Below the pieces are notes generated by a model, which did not search any database, was not told where the DNA came from, and was given only the letters and a program-made list of their open reading frames with translations. The translations under genes were made by a program, and so were the position numbers. Shown piece by piece: positions 62,001-64,000 of a DNA stretch of 64,000 nucleotides. The stretch is from Sediminivirga luteola (GTDB lineage Bacteria > Actinomycetota > Actinomycetes > Actinomycetales > Brevibacteriaceae), in NCBI RefSeq assembly GCF_014639315.1, contig NZ_BMFY01000005.1, positions 62,001 through 126,000 on the forward strand, given 5' to 3'. How positions within the stretch are numbered: the stretch's first letter is position 1; each line of letters begins with the position of its first letter.

Positions 62001-64000
62001 GTGATCGAGGAGATCCCGCCGGGCGAGCGGGTCGAGGTCCCGATCACCGTGATCGTCGACCCGGAGTACACCGGTGATGGCACGGACATCGTGAACCAGG
62101 TCGAGGTGGACTCCCCGTCCTCCGAGCCCGTCATCTCCGAGCCGACCGACATCTCCGATGTCGTCGGAGACGGCTCCGCGGACCTGGCGTTGTACAAGAC
62201 GCCGGTGACGAGCGAACCGGTCACCCCGGGCGAGACCTTCCAGTACGAGCTCCGGGTGGTCAACAATGGCCCGTCGCTGGCGGTGGGGATCGTCGTGACC
62301 GACCAGCTGCCGGTGACGCTGTCTTTCGTCTCCTCCGAGGACTGCACCGGTCCCGGGGAGTACGGCGCGAGCGTGACCTGTGAGCTGGGCTCCCTCTCCG
62401 TGGAGGAGGAGATCAGCGTCGTCATCGAGGTGCGGATCGATCCGTCCTACACCGGCGACGGTTCGGACATCGTCAACACCGCCACGGTCACGGCGGAGAC
62501 GGAGGATCCGGATCTGTCCAACAACGAGGCACGGGCGGTCGTCCCCTCGGGCAGCACCGGCGACGCCGAGGCCGATGTCTCCCTGGAGAAGGCATTCGTC
62601 ACGGACGGACAGGTGGCCCCGGGCCAGACCGTCAGCGTGGTCTTCACCGTGTCGAACGACGGGCCGTCCACCGCGCGCGGCATCGTGGTGACGGACGATC
62701 TGCCGGCCGAACTGGCCTACATGTCCAGTGAGGACTGCACCGGCACTACCGCTCTGCTGGGCGGTACGATCACCTGCGCCCCGATCCCGTCGCTGGAGCC
62801 CGGCCAGAGCGCCGAGCTCACCGCCGAGGTGCTGCTCGACCCGGCGTACCGCGGCGACGGCTCGGATGTGGTGAACAACGCGGTAGCCGAGCCGGCCACG
62901 GCGGATCCCGATACGGACAACAACTTCGCCTCGGCCTCCCTGGAGGACGCGGTCGGCGAGTCGGACGCGGATCTGGAGATCGTCAAGACCGGGCCCGATG
63001 TCCTGGTGGCCAGTGGTCAGGTCGTCTACGAGATCGACGTGGTCAACCACGGACCGTCCCGCGCGACGGGCGTGGTGGTCACCGACGAGCTCGACGAGCG
63101 GCTGACCCTGATCAGCCAGGAGCCCGAGCTCTGCGATGCGGACGGCCAGTCCTTGACCTGTGACTTCCGTGAGATCGCGCCGGGTGGCACCCGGGGCGTG
63201 ACCCTCACAGTGGAGGTCTCGGACGAGGCCGGTCACGGCGACGAGATCGCCAACACCGCCGTGGTCGCAGCGGAGACGCCCGACAGCGATCTCAGCAACA
63301 ACGAGAGCACGACCGTCGGGACCGTGGTCGACCCGGATGCGACGGAGGTGGCGGATCTCGCCCTGACCAAGGAGTTCGCTGATGAGACGGCGGGCCCGAT
63401 CGCACCGGGGGAGACCTTCGGGTACATCATCACCGTGAGCAATCTCGGTCCTGGCGATGCGTCCGAGGTCACCATGGTGGACACCCTGCCGGCCGAGCTG
63501 AGCTACGTCTCGGCCGAGGGCGACGGCGTCCAGTGCGCTCCGCAGAACGGCACGGTCAGCTGTGACCTGGCCGAGTCCCTGCCAGCCGGCGAGGAACTCG
63601 AGCTGGTGCTGACGGTCCGCCTGGCTCCGGACTACGCCGGTGGCGAGGACGAGGCCATCGTGAACGAGGCCACCGTCAGCGCGGCCACGCCGGATCCGGA
63701 TCTGGCCAACAACACCGACACCGCCGAGGGCGTCCCCGGCGGCGTGGGCGAGCGGATCTCGGACCTGGCCATCACGGCTCAGGACGCCGAGGGGCCGGTC
63801 CCGCCCGGCTCGGAGACGACCATGACCTACGAGGTCGTCAACCTCGGGCCGAGCGCGGTGCCGGAGGGCGAGGCGACGGTGGAGATCACCATGCCGGAGG
63901 ATGTGCTGGCCCAGACCGGCGGACAGCCGGAAGGCTGCTCCGTCGCCGAGGACCGGCTCACGGTCACCTGCGTGGTCGACGAGCTGCTCTGGCCGGAGGA
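50067..64000 (+). CDS. Giant secreted DUF11-repeat surface protein with ricin-type lectin-like head, 3' end outside window
   Basis: One frame is open from the ATG at 50067 to the window end, over 4,640 codons, with no stop. The signal peptide has a long basic lead, a hydrophobic core (GILGTLFVLVFGTMQFLPVL) and a probable cut near PAQAS. Residues ~50-205 look like a ricin-type beta-trefoil with three units, each ending in a Cys/Trp motif (ITLQPCNPDNPLQRW, LTATCRTQDPNAIWDYW, LCANISTTGG to WGCSAG). From ~355 about 33 DUF11 (TIGR01451-type) beta repeats follow, mean ~131 aa. Each has the core VxNxGPS, and nearly all have a CxnC pair and a segment of the kind DPxYxGDGxDIxN before DPDxxNN. The array is very acidic. 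No anchor is seen because the C-terminus is missing. It probably projects from the cell as an adhesin or matrix protein. Confidence 0.9.
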   Translation, partial: MRHSNWARGRRGNLRRWGILGTLFVLVFGTMQFLPVLNDEPAQASTVDGTVSNTQIRASAATGLCWTVPNTDIQALITLQPCNPDNPLQRWVVTEDNRIFLNGYQTGTVRCVDNYGNRSADQQLRLTATCRTQDPNAIWDYWRNNASGRSAGGFYNPNANLCANISTTGGVIRAGDRIVNWGCSAGATGINDYQSFSIGAADMSVSSSASVAGGAASQNVTAQPGQSVSVTYTVNAAGPQSAYYNRFEVRANTTSGSGTFALSATATRSGTAAQAYQNATLSGTTLTFPTNGNAGDNTIWRPGNTGTVQVSGTVPANAQPGTVYQICGTQTSQLTFDPATANNQACTTVTVAAFQTDLAMTTSGSAELTRLVNSGQQFSLPYILTNNGPSAAGSPRVSFSVPSGVTVSSITGPNGWTCDTSGRTCTGPSSFDSGATAEFRLVGTVPANQTAGSSVGAITATASVTGQYADPTPGNNTATNNLQIRSEVTVSVDKARPVGGDVNPGDQVTFTVTVTNDGQNRVQGATFTDDVPTSLTDVTWSCASTGAATCGGSEGTGNNISQTISLSPGATITYTITGTVADSAAGTTITNTATVTMPSGTTNAGTASDSESVNVRALSDLAISAEPVDLAPGESGTLNVVVANNGPAAITQNATVVLTPPEGVTFGEGPGACEPGSGTSIVCTISTLANGSSTTFQIQATAAPDAAPNTTLTGTGVVNYSLDTAPANNTTDLVFEIGDVASNFAVSSVSTTPNVVPGQTGTITATVVNHGPSASTAATSVTVLVTPAQNAVLTDADMPEGCTLESETEIICEVPAGVAVGEELTYEFTYQVPASASENATYGGGTVTVINEDDPIASDDTQNWSLTTGARQADMAISKTPSSDPVVPGTTFEYTLEVTNAGPSYATGPVTVTDALPATLTYVSYTHSGAGDKTCSADEQLVTCSIGGDFAVDQVSQIVLTVRLDPAYTGDGTDIQNSASVASTSTDPDESNNSTTAEPIVTGDSEANLALTKTVTSEQAIPPGGTFSYELVVTNNGPSAAQNVVVSDPLPDELSFVSSGTDCVGTEGDYGGTVTCPTIGSLAPNASQVFQITVRLAPEYAGDGMDVVNTANAVADNAEAINFSNPAPLPEVLPASADVAVEKYLATTGNVVPGQELTYHINVTNEGPSTATDIVVEDELPPGLTFVSGTGCSADESGAVTCDTITSLAPDGTVSYTIVAQIDPGYEGDGENLVNEVTVTPATPDPNEDNNTAQAAAPTVSDAEADLAVYKDEPPIADGVAPGEEFTYEVTVVNYGPSNATEVEITDMLPAEVSFVSAGTDPECTLDEDAEFGGDVICTLPELAVGANHTFTIQVQLDPAYGSPEQPADGYDIVNRAWVTADQIDPNTWGEDEDPRTVDPATTNSVAVFEGIPNLHEGQADVELVKTVVEADARPGGIVHYRLTMMNHGPSVAPGPQVTDTLEGDISFYSYPEGCVLDEDDSQVLVCGPAAIGTSSLPPNEPEPRTLDIYAQIGPGYTGDGSDIFNGATVTSAYPNGWNEDDEDSATDRISLTDQGVAVGEAEADLTIEKRLTTTSDVAPGQMLDYEVTVSNTGPSTAADFTITDALPAGLSLVWGGGCSATGGTITCEHTDPLAPNESVTYYFRVQIDPSYTGSAADLVNTASVDSTTTDPDGSNNQSSAAAPNLGDPQVGLSLNKMLANPGQDVVPGEQFSYILSLVNSGPSTATNVTITDLLPPQLTFVPDAGGVCSASEGNAQLVECDLGSVPPDSRPVVVTVVLDPEYTGDGGNIINTAAVFSEQTGEEPADTAEAPPVPAAEPSADLSIDKFSSSSQVRPGDTFEYTFTVENAGPSTAQSVVISDPLPDAVTFVGSEDGCAPADGGAITCAVGSVAPGQPASYTITVELNDDYLPSDGDIVNEATVSSATADPDGDNNVDDSVITSGDPEAALELTKVANVDGTVGPGETFSYTLTVTNHGPSVARDVQVFDQLPAVLAFHSSESCSGDPGYYGGQVTCDVAETLAVGANVEHTIEVRLSPSYPGDGSDIQNSASVTSSTAMPEGSTPNAEVTLPPGAVSEAVADLELSKTAPEAPVTAGENGTFTLTVENHGPADATEVVITDTLPEGLALYGSDGADCTQSGQEVTCPIGTVPEGGTAQVVLDVAVASSVPHGTTLTNEATVSSAAEDDDESNNVASASLTVQAIASVSVTDAPPASLNAGEEATYTVTVRNEGPSDAQDVTITYELDPSLTFVPHPDWDCTAEGQTVTCTIGSVPAGQEIQVPITVAVSPDTPAGHQPVNSGSVTTSTENTSDDTSTTSTGPAVEVSADIVTTKTAVGEDRVIPGEEFDYLITVANEGPAVATGVVLTDDLPSVLRFVSASSEAVDCTADGEAFGDDVTCSPVETLGAGESFEVVLTVQLDPGYAGSGEDVLNQARADSETPDPLQRNNAASASLPGGGAADPEADLSLNKSLASQDPVTPGETFVYILEVANEGPSAAVNPRVIDTLPSGLTFVGGNQEAWPCDAQDQIVTCAYSGGAWAPGSSITLELEVRLDSSYTGDGSDLPNSATVESDTTDPNPGNTSSEVEDGAPAGEPLADLLLTKTMTAAGDDPGQTQIVPGGFVEMDLTVENRGPSDAADVAVTDPLPSQLAFVSSEQCTGTPGEYGATVTCPTAETLGVGERLHYSVILQLDPAYVGTGENVVNSVTLESSTTDPEPGTGTSDADLGGIVDEASADVWIDKSTTAQDVAPGDSFDYEITVANEGPSTAANTQVVDTLPAQLSFISAEGAECDAAGSEVICDLGALAPGASEVITLTVELDSDYEGSGANVVNSVTVSSTTPDPDEGNNTNTASVPAGQAHADVSIVKEAVGDAVAPGQTFDYTLTVANAGPSTARNVLVTDTLPSQLRFVGSEDCTGPAEGFGGTVNCGPVRSLPAGGDDLSYVITVQLAPGYQGDGANVVNTAVVETDTNDLNSANNRDTEGLPGPDGAPAAPQSQLTTETEVRTPGGDPIAPGEEFEVVHRVGNDGPSVARDVTVVYEVPDNVELVSVPENCRVDGRTVTCVIDSIAPGGDVELPITVRLDPGYTSDGTDISHTATVDSPSSEPVSSEPVDMGGHVTDPRSDLSVGVGIQTPGGEPIAPGQDADVIITVGNGGPSTAQPVTVTYPVPDHLTVDPDRLDPRCELSEDGRTVTCTIDELPPEGTVEITVPVTLDPEYTGDGTNIVNQVTVDAPSSDPVTSDPVDMSDAVGEGSADLALTKAPLTSDPVAPGETFSYQLTVVNNGPSVAVGVVVTDQLPDSLALVSSETCTGTPDQYGATVTCEAGTLAVEADAVFVIEVRIDPSYSGDGADITNTATVAADTADPNLDNNEASAQVPGGATSDPRSDLTVGTEIRTPGDEPVAPGERFDVIITVGNDGPSTARDVVVTYPVPEGIAVDPALLDPRCELSDDGRTVTCTIDEIPPGGSVEIDVPVILNPDYTGDGTDIVHQPTADSPTSDPVTAEPVDTGGHIGEGQADLRLDKSVVPGSLGSEGSVAPGDTFEYLLTVANDGPSDASGVTITDTLPAELSHSSHDGDCSVDGQTVTCQVESIPAGESAEVTLTVQLSGDYSGDGSDVENIAQVSAETADPDLGNNQNSAGVPAGQPHADVSIVKEALGDPISAGETFGYQLTVANAGPSTATGVTVTDTLPAQLSLVSADETCTADGQEITCQVGTLASGAETVLGLEVQLDADYRGGGTDVENLAVVTSVTEDLTTINNRDTAGLPGPDGTVEPPRSELTIGTEIVTPDGEPVAPGEEAGVIITVGNDGPSTARDVVVTYPVPENLQVTEVPENCTLSRDGRTVTCTVDELPPGEAVEFPITVIVDPGYAGDGTDIVNEPSADSPSSEPVTADPVDMGDHVTDPRSELTVETENRTPDGAPIAPGEDFDYVVIVENDGPSTARDVTITYPVPDGVTVDPETLDPRCELSEDGGTVTCVIEEIPPGERVEVPITVIVDPEYTGDGTDIVNQVEVDSPSSEPVISEPTDISDVVGDGSADLALYKTPVTSEPVTPGETFQYELRVVNNGPSLAVGIVVTDQLPVTLSFVSSEDCTGPGEYGASVTCELGSLSVEEEISVVIEVRIDPSYTGDGSDIVNTATVTAETEDPDLSNNEARAVVPSGSTGDAEADVSLEKAFVTDGQVAPGQTVSVVFTVSNDGPSTARGIVVTDDLPAELAYMSSEDCTGTTALLGGTITCAPIPSLEPGQSAELTAEVLLDPAYRGDGSDVVNNAVAEPATADPDTDNNFASASLEDAVGESDADLEIVKTGPDVLVASGQVVYEIDVVNHGPSRATGVVVTDELDERLTLISQEPELCDADGQSLTCDFREIAPGGTRGVTLTVEVSDEAGHGDEIANTAVVAAETPDSDLSNNESTTVGTVVDPDATEVADLALTKEFADETAGPIAPGETFGYIITVSNLGPGDASEVTMVDTLPAELSYVSAEGDGVQCAPQNGTVSCDLAESLPAGEELELVLTVRLAPDYAGGEDEAIVNEATVSAATPDPDLANNTDTAEGVPGGVGERISDLAITAQDAEGPVPPGSETTMTYEVVNLGPSAVPEGEATVEITMPEDVLAQTGGQPEGCSVAEDRLTVTCVVDELLWPE
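58641..60203 (+). repeat. Higher-order DUF11 block, copy A (4 units)
   Basis: Four consecutive repeat units inside the giant gene, beginning HADVSIVKEAVGD, through GLPGPDGAP, SSEPVSSEPVDMG, LDPRCELSEDG and ADLALTKAPLTSDPV, to NNEASAQVPGG. The same order of variant-specific motifs returns 2.35-2.36 kb downstream in copy B, so the unit of duplication was larger than a single domain. Confidence 0.7.
61003..62553 (+). repeat. Higher-order DUF11 block, copy B (4 units)
   Basis: It begins HADVSIVKEALGD and continues with GLPGPDGTV, SSEPVTADPVDMG, LDPRCELSEDG and ADLALYKTPVTSEPV, to NNEARAVVPSG, matching copy A motif for motif. The first ~40 nt are almost identical to the start of copy A. Nucleotide-level similarity elsewhere is patchy, so the event is recent on the scale of the array but not brand new. 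Confidence 0.7.

Noticed and set aside
51130-64000. Regular ~390-bp periodicity resembling a repeat or CRISPR-like array
   Set aside because: The period matches a protein domain of about 131 residues in one open frame. Unit length and divergence do not fit CRISPR repeats and spacers.

Overview
The window is about 70% GC, densely coded, and carries mostly actinobacterial gene families: an Lsr2 nucleoid protein, a GluABCD glutamate importer, a NarL-type two-component system feeding an ABC/FtsX exporter, oligoribonuclease, and the cysteine desulfurase - mnmA - MetE-like - ligA - gatCAB block whose order resembles Mycobacterium Rv3025c to Rv3009c. The gene content fits a Micrococcales-like actinobacterium; the genus cannot be settled by reading. 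No rRNA, tRNA, CRISPR array, prophage or insertion sequence was seen.

Layout. 1-4.0 kb: iron/siderophore locus (AraC regulator cut by the window edge, iron-box-like site, siderophore-binding lipoprotein, siderophore-interacting protein fused to a degenerate methyltransferase-like domain). 4.1-4.8 kb: FitAB/VapBC toxin-antitoxin pair with a perfect operator palindrome; the toxin lacks one catalytic Asp. 4.9-8.4 kb: peptide deformylase, then a divergent APH-family kinase and class-III aminotransferase-fold protein that look like a kinase/phospho-lyase pair. 8.6-13.3 kb: cell-envelope proteins (beta-propeller membrane protein, Pro/Thr/Glu-rich stalk protein, HNH-like lipoprotein with lost catalytic residues, cyclophilin lipoprotein). 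13.5-21.8 kb: GAF-LuxR regulator with acyl-CoA synthetase, then histidine kinase, response regulator, ABC ATPase and FtsX permease, with one 16-bp motif upstream of both halves. 21.9-27.3 kb: oligoribonuclease and an envelope operon in which a fused membrane/lipoprotein-type protein and its split paralogues flank a thioredoxin-TPR protein. 27.3-30.1 kb: TetR-hydrolase operon and two small membrane proteins. 30.3-33.6 kb: gluABCD with strong intercistronic hairpins. 33.8-45.6 kb: tRNA thiolation, peptidase, DNA ligase and amidotransferase housekeeping block. 45.6-47.1 kb: EamA exporter with divergent TetR. 47.2-49.7 kb: Lsr2, XRE regulator and an unknown coiled-coil protein.

The last 14 kb (50,067 to the window end) is one uninterrupted reading frame of more than 4,640 codons with no stop in the window: a secreted giant protein with a ricin-type beta-trefoil lectin-like head followed by about 33 DUF11-type repeats of about 131 residues. 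Most repeats carry a Cys pair and an Asp-rich segment. Higher-order copies inside the array indicate growth by segmental duplication. It is the most unusual object in the window.

Expression signals recur. At least six genes have a TANNNT -10 hexamer exactly 7 nt before the start codon, indicating leaderless transcripts. Elsewhere strong Shine-Dalgarno sequences and 4-nt ATGA overlaps mark translationally coupled operons.
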